Assembly (NCBI RefSeq): GCF_030689305.1
Contig: NZ_JAUYVM010000031.1
Span: 1 to 36,743 of the forward strand
Direction: 5' to 3'
Length of the DNA: 36,743 nt
From: Vibrio penaeicida
GTDB taxonomy: Bacteria; Pseudomonadota; Gammaproteobacteria; Enterobacterales; Vibrionaceae
The translations under genes were made by a program, and so were the position numbers. The notes below the pieces were generated by a model, which worked only from the letters and a program-made list of their open reading frames with translations, was not told the DNA's origin and ran no database searches. Below, piece after piece: positions 1 through 7,883 of the stretch; the stretch's first letter is position 1, and every line of letters starts with the position of its first letter.

Positions 1-303
1 AGGTTCATCTGGTGATACAGACGGTTCACTCATAAAGCGGTGAACAACGCTTCATACGACTTCAGGTCGCACGGACAAAAATGAGTTACAGCACACCTGT
101 AAAATCTAAAGGGACAGACAATATTACCCTCCTGCCTGTCCCTGTTATATCTCTTACCTCTGAATCGAAATCTGGCGTTGGAAGTCATGGTTTCTTGTTC
201 ATGTCCCCAGATTGCCGCTTCAGAAAGATCACTCAGCTCTAATACGGGCTCAAGTTAACCTTATCTAATAAGTTTTCAGCCAGATTTCGACCGTGAAGAC
301 CGG
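1..303. other. Gene-free left edge with one REP-like hairpin
   Basis: No convincing gene was found in this stretch. It holds the REP-like hairpin listed separately at 111-142 and a short inverted repeat (GTTCAC/GTGAAC) near 30-45. The rest is unremarkable sequence downstream of the minus-strand flavin oxidase gene. Confidence 0.5.
111..142. repeat. REP-like hairpin with GGGACAGACA arms
   Basis: GGGACAGACA at 111-120 faces TGCCTGTCCC at 133-142 across a 12-base loop; the arms pair except for one wobble. The left arm read on the minus strand (TGTCTGTCCCTTTAGA) matches the core of the 24-bp repeats at 4672-4772, so this is probably another, inverted, member of the same transposase-associated repeat family. 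It lies about 160 bases beyond the stop of the flavin oxidase and could also help end its transcript. Confidence 0.55.
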
Positions 304-2472
304 CTACCAGTCTTTCGGGTAGGTGAAGTTCGGGTACTTTATGCCAATAGACTTCGCGAATTTATTGGCAAACATACCATTAGGATCAACTTGACCAATT
401 TTTTCACTGTATCGGTTTAGGTAGTCCCCATAAGACTTGTTGTCACGCTGAAGCTCAAATATCCACGAATTGTTCGAATGAGTATTTTTACCCCAATGCG
501 CTCTTGCACCATACTTCGTGACTAGCATATTCATGGCTTCTTCATACGGTGACATATACTGGTTGAAATCTTCTGGTGGTAATCCTGCTGGGACAAAAAT
601 GGGGAATTCAATGTGCATTGCAGTTGTACCGTTAGTAAACCCATTACCGGCACCGGTGTAAGCCATAAGCGCAGCGTCTTCAATTTTAGAGAAACGAAGG
701 AAAATACCAATCAAAGGAACAGGCATATTGCGATTGGCATTGTTAAGGCCATTCGCCCACTTACGAATATCCTCGATAGCGGCTTGAGCATTCTCTTCTG
801 GGACGGCCACTTCCCAATCCATTTGGCGCATTTCACGACCAACATTATCGATCAGTTTGCTGGATGTAATACGGTGTGTTGGACCCACTGCATTAGTAGT
901 GTATCGGAGTTCGCCATTAACCGTTTTTACTAGTGGCGGGGTGATGTGCCAACCCGTTTTACGCAAGTACGCCATGCTTTGGTGGGTATCAATGGAAGGC
1001 TCTGCTCCACCAATCTGGAACGCCTGCATAGTTTCCTCAATACTAAGGGCCGATGTGTCAACATAAGGGAAAATTAGGCGGTTGTTCGCGTTTTTTTCCG
1101 CTTCTAATGTCGTTGTTTTACCGCAAGTTCTCAAGTACTGCTTTAGGCTGGGGAACCAATTATATTGTCCATAATCGCACTCTTTTATGTCTGCAATCAC
1201 ACTGCCTTTTTTATTCTCTTCAAACAGCTCTTTTTCATCGTGAAATGTGATTTTCACATGAGTATTGGTCGCTGGTTGAACTTCTAATTTTAAGCGAGTG
1301 ATGATGCCGAAATATCCCATATGGGTTAACAGAGATTTCCAAAGATCGGGATCGGTTTCTCCTGTTGTTCCTCGACTATATGTTTTGAGCTTGCCATCAG
1401 CGCCTACAATGTCCATTGATACAACAGAATGACTAAGAATATTTCGATTAATTGGAGAGCTACCATGCGCTGAGGTTCCAATCGCACCAGCGACTGAAGC
1501 ATGACGCCAGCCTAGGTGTACGTACCCTAGCCCTTTACCTCGCTCGTATAACCACTCACCTAGCTCATGTAGATTGGTTCCAGAAGCAACATTAACCACC
1601 TCTATCCCCTCGAACATTTCCAGCGCCATACCAAGTTCAGCTTGGGAGTGATCAAATTTATTCATGATCATTGTAATGCCATCAGTACAAATAATTCCCG
1701 ATGCAGAACCCGCAGTATTATTTTTGGTTTGCCCACTGGAGACTTTGATTCTAATGCCATTACGTTTAGCAAGAGCTACAATAGATTGAATTTCTTCTAC
1801 GCTGGTTGGGTGATAGACAGATTGCAATGATGATTCGTCACATAACACCATAAAGTTAAACGAAGCCTGAGCATACTCGCCGCAATCTGAAGGGCAGCTT
1901 TCGGCGGTTTCATTTCCATTACAAATCAAATCTGAGCAGGTTGCCATCAAAGAAACACCAGGAAGGTGCTGATTCTTTTTCACTGTTTTTTTTACATGAC
2001 TAAGTTTTGAGGCAATGCTAAGTAAAGGGTCGGTAATTTTTTCAAAATTGTTTTCTTTGCCACAAAATTCGCCAAATTGATTCGCGGTACACACTAAAAT
2101 ATAAATGGCGCCCACTTCCATCTTAAAGTCAGAAGGGAACTCATGAACCAGTACATCGCCATCTTTCTTAGCCTCTATTTTTGCTAAAGTTGGGGCAAGT
2201 GCTAAACCTAATTTATTTTTCAGAACATCTCCCCAATACACATTGTAATGGGTGATATTCGATTCATCAGATGCTGGCCAAATTTCTATTCCTTCTAATA
2301 ACCGTACAGGCATGATAGAAGCAGGGTTTTTATCTGCTGTGAATGTTACTCGCACTTTTTGAGCCGATTCTGTTGGCGTTTTAGGTGGGCTCGTAAAAGC
2401 ATAAGAACTGGGTATGAAAAAAACTGCCGCTAGCAGGAAAATGATCATTTTAACTTTGTCTAAAAACTTCAT
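304..2472 (-). CDS. Secreted FAD-dependent aldonolactone-oxidase-like protein
   Basis: Predicted exported flavoprotein of 722 residues in the FAD-binding PCMH / D-arabinono-1,4-lactone oxidase superfamily, expected to oxidise a sugar lactone, alditol or related alcohol with oxygen; the substrate is unknown. The N-terminus (MKFLDKVKMIIFLLAAVFF, then SSYA) is a signal peptide. A beta-rich stretch (about 35-165) follows, then a Cys-rich linker containing CNGNETAESCPSDCG, then the FAD domain (about 200-400) with GAIGTSAHGSS. The C-terminal oxidase domain ends with the typical ARAHWGKNTHS motif. The family's covalent-flavin histidine (RHS/GHS motif) appears replaced in KVSSGQTKN. An upstream in-frame start at 2514 was rejected because it lies in a leader hairpin and removes the signal peptide from the N-terminus. 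At 722 residues it is longer than usual family members (about 420-550), owing to the N-terminal additions. Confidence 0.82.
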   Translation of the reverse strand: MKFLDKVKMIIFLLAAVFFIPSSYAFTSPPKTPTESAQKVRVTFTADKNPASIMPVRLLEGIEIWPASDESNITHYNVYWGDVLKNKLGLALAPTLAKIEAKKDGDVLVHEFPSDFKMEVGAIYILVCTANQFGEFCGKENNFEKITDPLLSIASKLSHVKKTVKKNQHLPGVSLMATCSDLICNGNETAESCPSDCGEYAQASFNFMVLCDESSLQSVYHPTSVEEIQSIVALAKRNGIRIKVSSGQTKNNTAGSASGIICTDGITMIMNKFDHSQAELGMALEMFEGIEVVNVASGTNLHELGEWLYERGKGLGYVHLGWRHASVAGAIGTSAHGSSPINRNILSHSVVSMDIVGADGKLKTYSRGTTGETDPDLWKSLLTHMGYFGIITRLKLEVQPATNTHVKITFHDEKELFEENKKGSVIADIKECDYGQYNWFPSLKQYLRTCGKTTTLEAEKNANNRLIFPYVDTSALSIEETMQAFQIGGAEPSIDTHQSMAYLRKTGWHITPPLVKTVNGELRYTTNAVGPTHRITSSKLIDNVGREMRQMDWEVAVPEENAQAAIEDIRKWANGLNNANRNMPVPLIGIFLRFSKIEDAALMAYTGAGNGFTNGTTAMHIEFPIFVPAGLPPEDFNQYMSPYEEAMNMLVTKYGARAHWGKNTHSNNSWIFELQRDNKSYGDYLNRYSEKIGQVDPNGMFANKFAKSIGIKYPNFTYPKDW

Positions 2473-2503
2473 AGAAACACTCGCTATATAGATGTAATAA
2501 CCC

Positions 2504-2545
2504 ACGAGACACACCTTAATAAAAGGTGAAACATATTTGTCTCGT
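2504..2545 (-). promoter_or_regulatory. Compound stem-loop in leader of flavin oxidase gene
   Basis: ACGAGACA (2504-2511) pairs with TGTCTCGT (2538-2545), and the adjoining CACCTT (2512-2517) pairs with AAGGTG (2523-2528). This gives a 14-bp stem with one 9-base bulge and a small loop. It sits about 30 bases before the chosen start codon at 2472, so it would fold in the 5' leader, or act as an operator if transcription starts nearer the gene. Confidence 0.5.
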
Positions 2546-3195
2546 TTAACGGTTTAAAAAGCGATGCTTAAGGTCTGCATACTTGTCGGTTAAATATTGT
2601 TTGAATTACAACAAAAGCCCTCTATAAATATAAGCACACCCTAATTAAACCCGCTTTTTACAACTTGAATATCTGTAGCTTTTGTAGAGATTTTTTTAAT
2701 TGGATATACATCTTAACTAATAGGGTTGTCACCCGTTGTATTCACTCAAGCAGCTAAGTTTTATCAGCTAAGACCACTTTAAAAGGTATAAATCGCATAC
2801 AGTTATTATCAAGCTATACACTGATACAATCTTTTAGATATTGAATTCAATTATCTAATGTCAGATTTAGAATCAATGTCTAATAGTATTAATGTCAATA
2901 TATCCATCAAACGATAAAGAAAGTCATGGACAGGATCTTAAAATCCTTAAGTTCAGATAATAAATGTGAAACTGTACATGTAATCAGCTCCTAGAAAATC
3001 CAATGTAAAAAGGGAAATTGATTCTAAGGACCCCGAAACAGAACAATAACGGGGACACTCACTCTAAGAAAACACGAAACCCATCAATTACAGTGACTTG
3101 CGCCTAAATCCACAAAGGCCGCACTCGCCCGTTTTCCGCTATGAAGCTTTCGCGTATGGTGAACCCTCTTCTGTCTAAAGAGAGCTCCGTTAACC
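2546..3195. other. AT-rich intergenic region before transposase
   Basis: No gene is supported. The stretch should hold the promoter of the minus-strand flavin oxidase and of the plus-strand transposase. It includes copy 1 of the 113-bp repeat (2932-3044) and, just after it, ACGGGGACACTCACTC at 3047-3062, which resembles the GGGACA-type cores seen elsewhere in the window. Confidence 0.5.
2932..3044. repeat. 113-bp diverged direct repeat, copy 1
   Basis: Aligns nearly end to end with 4800-4912: both carry AGGATCTTA, then CAGATAATAAATGTG, AATCCAAT and CCGAAACAGA in the same order and orientation, at roughly 80 percent identity by eye. The two copies bracket the transposase and the small lipoprotein. 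Read on the minus strand this copy has AGGAGCTGATTAC followed by ATG and an eight-codon frame ending in TGA. Confidence 0.75.
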
Positions 3196-4158
3196 ATGAC
3201 CAAAGCCCGTGCTCAGTTAATCAGCCTAGAAGCAACACCCTATTATCATTGTGTATCACGCTGTGTTCGGCGCTCATTCTTATGCGGTTACGATTCGCAG
3301 CAAAACCGGTGTTTTGAACACCGTCGAGGATGGATTGAAGAGCGATTGCTGAAACTGGCACACGTGTTTTGTATCGACGTATGCGCCTACGCTATTATGA
3401 GTAACCATTACCATGTTGTTCTTCATGTCAACCAAGAAGATGCGCAGTCTCTGTCTGACCAAGACATTTGTGAAAGATGGCTGAGTTTTCACAACCCACC
3501 ATTGCTGATTCAAAAGTGGTTAAAACAAGAAGCTCTATCTGAAGCCGAATTACTAAAACTTCATGACATTATTGGTACTTGGCGTGAGAGGTTGTCTAGC
3601 ATCAGTTGGTTTATGCGTTTACTGAACCAGTACATAGCCACTCAAGCCAACAAAGAAGACGGTTGCACAGGGCATTTTTGGGAAGGGCGATTTAAAAGCC
3701 AGGCGCTTCTCGACGAATCAGCCCTCACCGCCGCCATGGCTTATGTCGACTTAAATCCGGTTAGAGCCAACATCGCAGACAGCCCCGAAACGTCAGAATA
3801 CACTTCCGTGAAAGCTAGAATTGAAGCTCTCAAAGAGAATAACGTCTCCTCCCCTTGTTTATACCCGTTCGTAGGTAACCCTCGAAAAGACATACCACAA
3901 GGTATCCCTTTTAGATTGATGGATTATTTGGAATTGGTCGACTGGACTGGTAGGCAAATTCGCGATGACAAACGGGGAAATATCGCTAACATTCTCCCCC
4001 CTATCCTTAATCGATTAGGCATTAGCCAAGAAACGTGGCTAAACGCCTGCACTCAGCTGGAAAGAGGAAATGTGATTGGTAAGGAGCATTCGATAAAACA
4101 CGCGCTGCCAGCGCTAAAACGAAAGCGAGTGTCTGGCTTTCGGCTCCCTGATAGCTAA
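3196..4158 (+). CDS. REP-associated tyrosine transposase (Y1, IS200-like fold)
   Basis: A 320-residue RAYT/TnpA_REP-type transposase, a single-strand DNA nuclease related to IS200/IS605 TnpA that acts on REP hairpins. The HUH motif is seen as HYH in AIMSNHYHVVLHV (about residues 67-79), and the candidate catalytic tyrosine is in MAYVDLNPVRA (about 181-191). GHFWEGRFKSQ (about 158-168) is also a family signature. Length and motifs suggest an intact gene. The ATG follows GAGAGCTCCG, a weak ribosome site. The surroundings hold repeated TGTCTGTCCC elements and a 113-bp direct repeat on either side, which are likely substrates or relics of its activity. Whether it is active cannot be told. Confidence 0.88.
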   Translation: MTKARAQLISLEATPYYHCVSRCVRRSFLCGYDSQQNRCFEHRRGWIEERLLKLAHVFCIDVCAYAIMSNHYHVVLHVNQEDAQSLSDQDICERWLSFHNPPLLIQKWLKQEALSEAELLKLHDIIGTWRERLSSISWFMRLLNQYIATQANKEDGCTGHFWEGRFKSQALLDESALTAAMAYVDLNPVRANIADSPETSEYTSVKARIEALKENNVSSPCLYPFVGNPRKDIPQGIPFRLMDYLELVDWTGRQIRDDKRGNIANILPPILNRLGISQETWLNACTQLERGNVIGKEHSIKHALPALKRKRVSGFRLPDS

Positions 4159-4278
4159 TCGCAAGAACTAGCTCATCTACTCCAATATTCACTCAAAGCA
4201 TACTTTGGCAACTTCGTTTACTTAAAAAACGTGAAAAGTGATTGAAATGGAGCGTATTTACCAAAATCTAATCTAACA

Positions 4279-4336
4279 AGCCAAGTGATTTTTTCAGGTA
4301 TCGATGTTTATGCTGGTTTTATAAAATCGACTTGGC
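4279..4336. repeat. Long hairpin downstream of transposase
   Basis: AGCCAAGTGATTTT (4279-4292) is matched by AAAATCGACTTGGCT (4322/4323-4336), giving a stem of about 14 bp with one bulged base and a loop near 30 bases. It lies 120 bases past the transposase stop and 40 bases past the lipoprotein stop, so it may be a shared terminator, the right end of the mobile unit, or a small structured RNA. No U-tract follows directly on either strand. Confidence 0.5.
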
Positions 4337-4376
4337 TATTTCTAAACTTCCTGTCCTTATTTTTCTCTGTTTGTAT

Positions 4377-4556
4377 TTAACACCGTCCCTTTTTTGCCTG
4401 ACCTGGAGGGCAAAACTTGCCTTCTGGTTGTTCTGACTTGGGCTGCTCCTTAGTTCCAACTTTAATTTCAACGTCATCGACTTCACCTTCAACACGTGTC
4501 AACTGACACCCGTTTAACAAGAAAGCAATAAAAACTAACGAAATTATACCTTTCAT
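4377..4556 (-). CDS. Small lipoprotein of 59 residues
   Basis: Starts MKGIISLVFIAFLLNGC, a lipoprotein signal ending in the lipobox LLNGC with Cys17, so the mature protein should be a short acylated peptide of about 43 residues. The mature part is charged (EGEVDDVEIKVGTKEQ) and ends CPPGQAKKGRC; PPGQAKK-type tails with paired cysteines recur in small enterobacterial and Vibrio envelope proteins. ATG at 4556 is preceded by GGAGC at good spacing, better than the longer frame beginning at 4577. Function unknown. It lies inside the region bracketed by the 113-bp repeats, so it may be passenger or pre-existing. Confidence 0.75.
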   Translation of the reverse strand: MKGIISLVFIAFLLNGCQLTRVEGEVDDVEIKVGTKEQPKSEQPEGKFCPPGQAKKGRC

Positions 4557-4671
4557 ATAAGCTCCATATAAAACCAATAAGACAAGATACTGATATCTGT
4601 TTTTATTATGTACAAGTGTTGTCCTTAATTTGTCCCATCTCTTAAAATTGATACACGCCTGCCGTAATCTT

Positions 4672-4772
4672 CAACTGTCTGTCCCTTTTAGTTCACTGCC
4701 ATTTAGTTCAAGTTCTCCCTTTCAACTGTCTGTCCCATTTAGTTCACCCAACTGTCTGTCCCATTTAGTTCA
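4672..4772 (+). repeat. Three 24-bp direct repeats containing TGTCTGTCCC
   Basis: Units at 4672-4695, 4723-4746 and 4749-4772 share CAACTGTCTGTCCC followed by WTTTAGTTCA (W = T in the first, A in the others). A half unit, CATTTAGTTCA, lies at 4700-4710. All point the same way. The core reappears inverted at 111-120 and inside a hairpin at 27069-27086. This pattern fits REP-like sequences handled by the neighbouring tyrosine transposase. Confidence 0.75.
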
Positions 4773-4799
4773 TTAGTTGTAAGTTCAACCTATGAAGAA

Positions 4800-4912
4800 A
4801 GGATCTTAAGACCCTAAAATCCAGATAATAAATGTGGAACTGGACGTGTAATCACCTCCTAGATAATCCAATATAAAAAAGGAAATAGATTATTAGAAAC
4901 CCGAAACAGAGC
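4800..4912. repeat. 113-bp diverged direct repeat, copy 2
   Basis: Second copy of the sequence at 2932-3044, same orientation. On the minus strand positions 4860-4851 read AGGAGGTGAT, a ten-base perfect complement to the 3' end of 16S rRNA, while copy 1 differs at one base. Where copy 1 has an ATG after this site, copy 2 has ACG and the following frame is longer. Copy 2 lies about 245 bases upstream of the lipoprotein gene in its reading direction. Confidence 0.75.
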
Positions 4913-4938
4913 ACTTCTAAACAACACATACCAAGATC

Positions 4939-4963
4939 AAAAAGGCGAACCACTTGGTTCGCC
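4939..4963 (-). terminator. Terminator of DUF5062-like gene
   Basis: GGCGAACC (4944-4951) and GGTTCGCC (4956-4963) form a perfect 8-bp stem with a 4-base loop. On the minus strand it is followed by TTTTT (4943-4939), so it ends the gene at 4987-5247. Confidence 0.85.
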
Positions 4964-4986
4964 TTGTTACTTTTTCATCATGATTT

Positions 4987-5247
4987 TTATTTTAGAGGGT
5001 CGTTGTCTGGCAACGCGCTATGAATCCAAAGTGCCAGCCGGTGTTTGATGTTTGCGCCGTCGAGCTTACTTTCTGGTAATGGTGTGATTTGCTTGGCATC
5101 GACCAAGAATAGGTAAATCGCTTTTACTCTTACGGGTTGTGGTGATTGAGGAAGATCAAAGCCTTGCATTTTTGCCATCTTCCCAGCAATCTCAAGTGCC
5201 TTTTTAACCAGTTTATCTTCATTATGAAGCTTGGAGCTTTTTGCCAT
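4987..5247 (-). CDS. DUF5062-like small cytosolic protein
   Basis: An 86-residue soluble protein with no signal or membrane segment. It begins MAKSSKLHNEDKLVKKALEI and has helical segments (KALEIAGKMAKMQ, VRVKAIYLFLVDAKQ, IKHRLALWIHSAL). Size and layout match my recollection of the DUF5062 family of Vibrio and relatives, whose function is not known; this match is from memory. GAGGAC precedes the ATG by about nine bases. A strong terminator follows at 4939-4963, so it is likely a single-gene unit. A competing frame on the same strand (5130-5465) has no ribosome site and less protein-like content. Confidence 0.75.
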   Translation of the reverse strand: MAKSSKLHNEDKLVKKALEIAGKMAKMQGFDLPQSPQPVRVKAIYLFLVDAKQITPLPESKLDGANIKHRLALWIHSALPDNDPLK

Positions 5248-5445
5248 TGATAGAGTCCTCTTCTTCGCTTGGGCTTAGAATACATTAAGCGCCACAAACA
5301 GCGTGTTAGTAAGCTCTCATATTGACAACATTTCGCTACTTTCCCAAGTAAAATCGAGAGAGAAACGCAATTTAAAAAAACACTTTGATTGGATCCACTA
5401 AGTGATTGTTGAAAAGCTACTTTAAACTGGTTGACTGCCGATTCA

Positions 5446-5799
5446 TTATAGCTCGTCCCTGCCATTAAACTGAGTTATATCTAGCTCTCGGGGTTCAATG
5501 GCGTCTAAACAGCCTAAGTTCACTCTGAACACCTCTGGATCATAGGACGTGTCGTGGAAAGGGTAAATACCGCAAACGTTACAAAAGTAGTGATTAACAT
5601 CATGATCGCCCCAGCGATAAACGCTTAGCTGTTCTTTGCCACTAATGAGTGAAAATTCCTCCTTGCCAAAACTTTTTTTGGACATAATGGCATTCTTTCG
5701 GATACAGACCGAACAGTTACATTGAAGTGCTTCGATGATTTCAGATGTCTGAATTTCAAACTGTATGGCTTTGCAGTGACAACTACCCTGATACTTCAT
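5446..5799 (-). CDS. GFA-family zinc protein
   Basis: A 117-residue protein of the glutathione-dependent formaldehyde-activating enzyme (GFA, Mss4-like) superfamily. Zinc ligands are visible: Cys7-His-Cys9 in GSCHCKA, Cys27/Cys29/Cys32 in CNCSVC, and Cys73/Cys76 in FCNVCG. The sequence GIYPFHDT next to the last pair is typical of the family. Most members have no proven substrate, so formaldehyde scavenging should not be assumed. GGAG lies seven bases before the ATG. It is separated by about 200 bases from the next gene downstream and probably is transcribed alone. A second family member lies at 27206-27622. Confidence 0.88.
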   Translation of the reverse strand: MKYQGSCHCKAIQFEIQTSEIIEALQCNCSVCIRKNAIMSKKSFGKEEFSLISGKEQLSVYRWGDHDVNHYFCNVCGIYPFHDTSYDPEVFRVNLGCLDAIEPRELDITQFNGRDEL

Positions 5800-5987
5800 T
5801 TTGTTGCTCCTTTGTTAAAAACAATCATAACTGTATATATAAACAGTATTCGGGTAAAGCTATTATCTTCACACAAATCGTAAGATGAGCATTAGACGAT
5901 GTTTTACATGAAAGTGAGTTGAAATCGTTTTAACTAGAAGAATGAAGGAGAAATCAATGAGGTTGGGTTTAAGAAAGGTGGTTAATT

Positions 5988-6021
5988 AAAGCCGACCAAG
6001 CTAGTTAACTTGACCGGCTTT
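5988..6021 (-). terminator. Terminator of nucleotidase gene
   Basis: AAAGCCGACCAAG (5988-6000) pairs with CTTGACCGGCTTT (6009-6021) apart from a two-base mismatch, with an 8-base loop. It lies just past the stop codon of the minus-strand nucleotidase gene; the minus strand continues with a short T/A-rich run. Confidence 0.75.
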
Positions 6022-6029
6022 GCTAGCAA

Positions 6030-7883
6030 TTATTTTGCTTTTGGAGTGAATATCTGAGTACTGCGATCTTCGTCAGCAACAGGTTTGATTTTCTCTCCGT
6101 TCGCCGTTAGGCCACGAACATAATCGATGAAGGTTTCAGTGTAGAGCTTCAACGTATCTTCGTACTTAGACTTATCTGCCGAGATTTCACCAAAGGCTAG
6201 GTATCCATCTTTACCACCAGCGATGTAGTTGTTCGTTACCACAACCAGCTCTCTGTCGTCACTTAGCGTAGACCAAGTACCATCACCCTTCGCTTTTACT
6301 TCGAAGTTATGAACACGCTGACCAGCAGGTCGGTTGAAGTCCACGTCGTATCGAATACCAGCAGAATATGGGTATGCACCGTCAGAACCGTCTGCGCTGT
6401 TGTCTACAAACTCTAGGTACGCTTTGTCTACCGCTTGGTTAAGGACTTTCTTAACCTGAGCACCCGTCATCGTTAGGTTGACCATGGTGTTGTTGAACGG
6501 AAGTACTTTCGTTGCACCAGCAACGGTGAACTTACCTTGAGTGATGTTTGCACGAGCACCACCACCGTTCTGGATAGCAACATCTGCACGCTTCGTTTCT
6601 GCAAGGAACGCTTGTGCGACTAAGTCAGCAACTTGAGAACCGTGTTTAATAGTGTGAGTGTCACAGCCGTCTGCTCCGTTGTGCTTTTGTTGACCAGGAA
6701 CACGCTCGTAACACAGTAGCTCTGTTGACTGAGCGATTTCTTTGTCTTTCAACTCATCCAATTTTTTGGAGTAAGAAGACAGCGTTTTTTGAGTTGCTGC
6801 ATCTGGCGTAACCTGAACTAGGTTTGGTTGAGCGTTGATGTCTGCAACGATGGCTTCAAGCTCTGCACCCGTCACTGGCTGACGTTTACCGTTTGAGTCT
6901 TTACGCTTAAAGTCTTTACCCATTAGTAGGTGAGGAGTACCAGAACAAGACGCGACTTTGTTGCCATCAAACGAAACCGTTAGTTCACCCAAGATTTGGC
7001 TGTATTGCCAAGCTTGAGCGACACAAACTTGATCGCCGTCTTTGTTGGTTCTCAGTGTCGGGTAAGGACCGTCACTCTTAAGACCTACTGCGTCAAAGTC
7101 ACCAAGCAACGTATGTGAGTCACCACCGATGATAACGTCGACGTCTGTTAACGCTTCTGCAAGTTGCAGGTCGTTTGAATATTGGTAGTGCGTTAGAAGA
7201 ACGATCTTAGAGACGTCTTTTGACACTAACTCGTCAATATATTTCTGAGCGGTTTCCACTTCGTTCAAGAACTGTGTTGTTTCATCCGGGTTTGATGAGT
7301 TCATTGTTTTGTTAGCGATATCAATGCCAACAATACCGATTTTGTGGTCGCCGTATTGCTTGATCGTGTATGGCTTGAAGTAATCATTTGCCGAATTTTG
7401 AGCAAGTGGAGACACACCTTGCTTAGGAATAACGTTTGCAGCAAGTACTTCAGGAGGACAGTTGCCCGCATTTAACCAGTCAAGGAAACGCGCAAGGCCA
7501 GCATCACCGTCATCAAACTCGTGGTTACCAAGAGCGAAAGCATCGAAACACGCGTGGTTCATTAGAGCGGCATCAGCTTCCCCTTTGAACAGCGCGTAAT
7601 ATAGTGTCCCTGAGATGGCATCACCTGCGTGAAGTTTTAGCACGTTCTCGTTTGCTTCAGCACGTTCGTTCAGCGCTGTAACCAGTGCCGGGAAACCACC
7701 AACTTGAGCATACGTCGATTGACCTGCTAACTTGAGCTTTTGACGTGAAGGCTCTAAATGCGAGTGGTGATCGTTAACGTGTAATATGGTCAGATCGAAT
7801 GGAGAAGGATCTGGCTTGGTTGTTGCACACCCTGAAGCTACCACTGCCGACAGGATGGCTAATGCCAATGGTTTAGTTTTCAT
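6030..7883 (-). CDS. nadN: NadN-type 5'-nucleotidase / NAD nucleotidase lipoprotein
   Basis: A 617-residue surface or periplasmic nucleotidase of the UshA/NadN family. It hydrolyses nucleotides, and in NadN-type members NAD, to nucleosides for salvage. The lipobox VASGC places the acylated cysteine at residue 19. The metallophosphatase domain shows HVNDHHSHLEP (Asp38, His40), AGDAISG (Asp88) and GNHEFD (119-124). The C-terminal 5'-nucleotidase domain carries QNGGGAR and LPFNNTMV-type motifs and a KDGYLAFG substrate loop. The HHSHLEP version of the first motif is closer to my recollection of NadN than of UshA, so the symbol is tentative. AGGGAC precedes the ATG, and a hairpin terminator follows the stop. 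It stands alone. Confidence 0.85.
   Translation of the reverse strand: MKTKPLALAILSAVVASGCATTKPDPSPFDLTILHVNDHHSHLEPSRQKLKLAGQSTYAQVGGFPALVTALNERAEANENVLKLHAGDAISGTLYYALFKGEADAALMNHACFDAFALGNHEFDDGDAGLARFLDWLNAGNCPPEVLAANVIPKQGVSPLAQNSANDYFKPYTIKQYGDHKIGIVGIDIANKTMNSSNPDETTQFLNEVETAQKYIDELVSKDVSKIVLLTHYQYSNDLQLAEALTDVDVIIGGDSHTLLGDFDAVGLKSDGPYPTLRTNKDGDQVCVAQAWQYSQILGELTVSFDGNKVASCSGTPHLLMGKDFKRKDSNGKRQPVTGAELEAIVADINAQPNLVQVTPDAATQKTLSSYSKKLDELKDKEIAQSTELLCYERVPGQQKHNGADGCDTHTIKHGSQVADLVAQAFLAETKRADVAIQNGGGARANITQGKFTVAGATKVLPFNNTMVNLTMTGAQVKKVLNQAVDKAYLEFVDNSADGSDGAYPYSAGIRYDVDFNRPAGQRVHNFEVKAKGDGTWSTLSDDRELVVVTNNYIAGGKDGYLAFGEISADKSKYEDTLKLYTETFIDYVRGLTANGEKIKPVADEDRSTQIFTPKAK

Noticed and set aside
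1..100. Possible integron attC site or tRNA at the left edge
   Set aside because: No attC core sites and no cloverleaf or TTC-arm pattern could be found.
613..1830. Several plus-strand frames of 60-106 codons within the flavin oxidase gene
   Set aside because: They are antisense to a well-supported coding gene and show no start signals or domains.
4672..4772. Short regularly repeated units resembling a CRISPR array
   Set aside because: The three units are separated by 27 and 2 bases, spacers are not uniform, and no cas gene is present. REP-like repeats explain them better.
5130..5465. Open frame of 111 codons on the minus strand
   Set aside because: It overlaps the DUF5062-like gene out of frame, has no ribosome site and its translation lacks any protein-like pattern.
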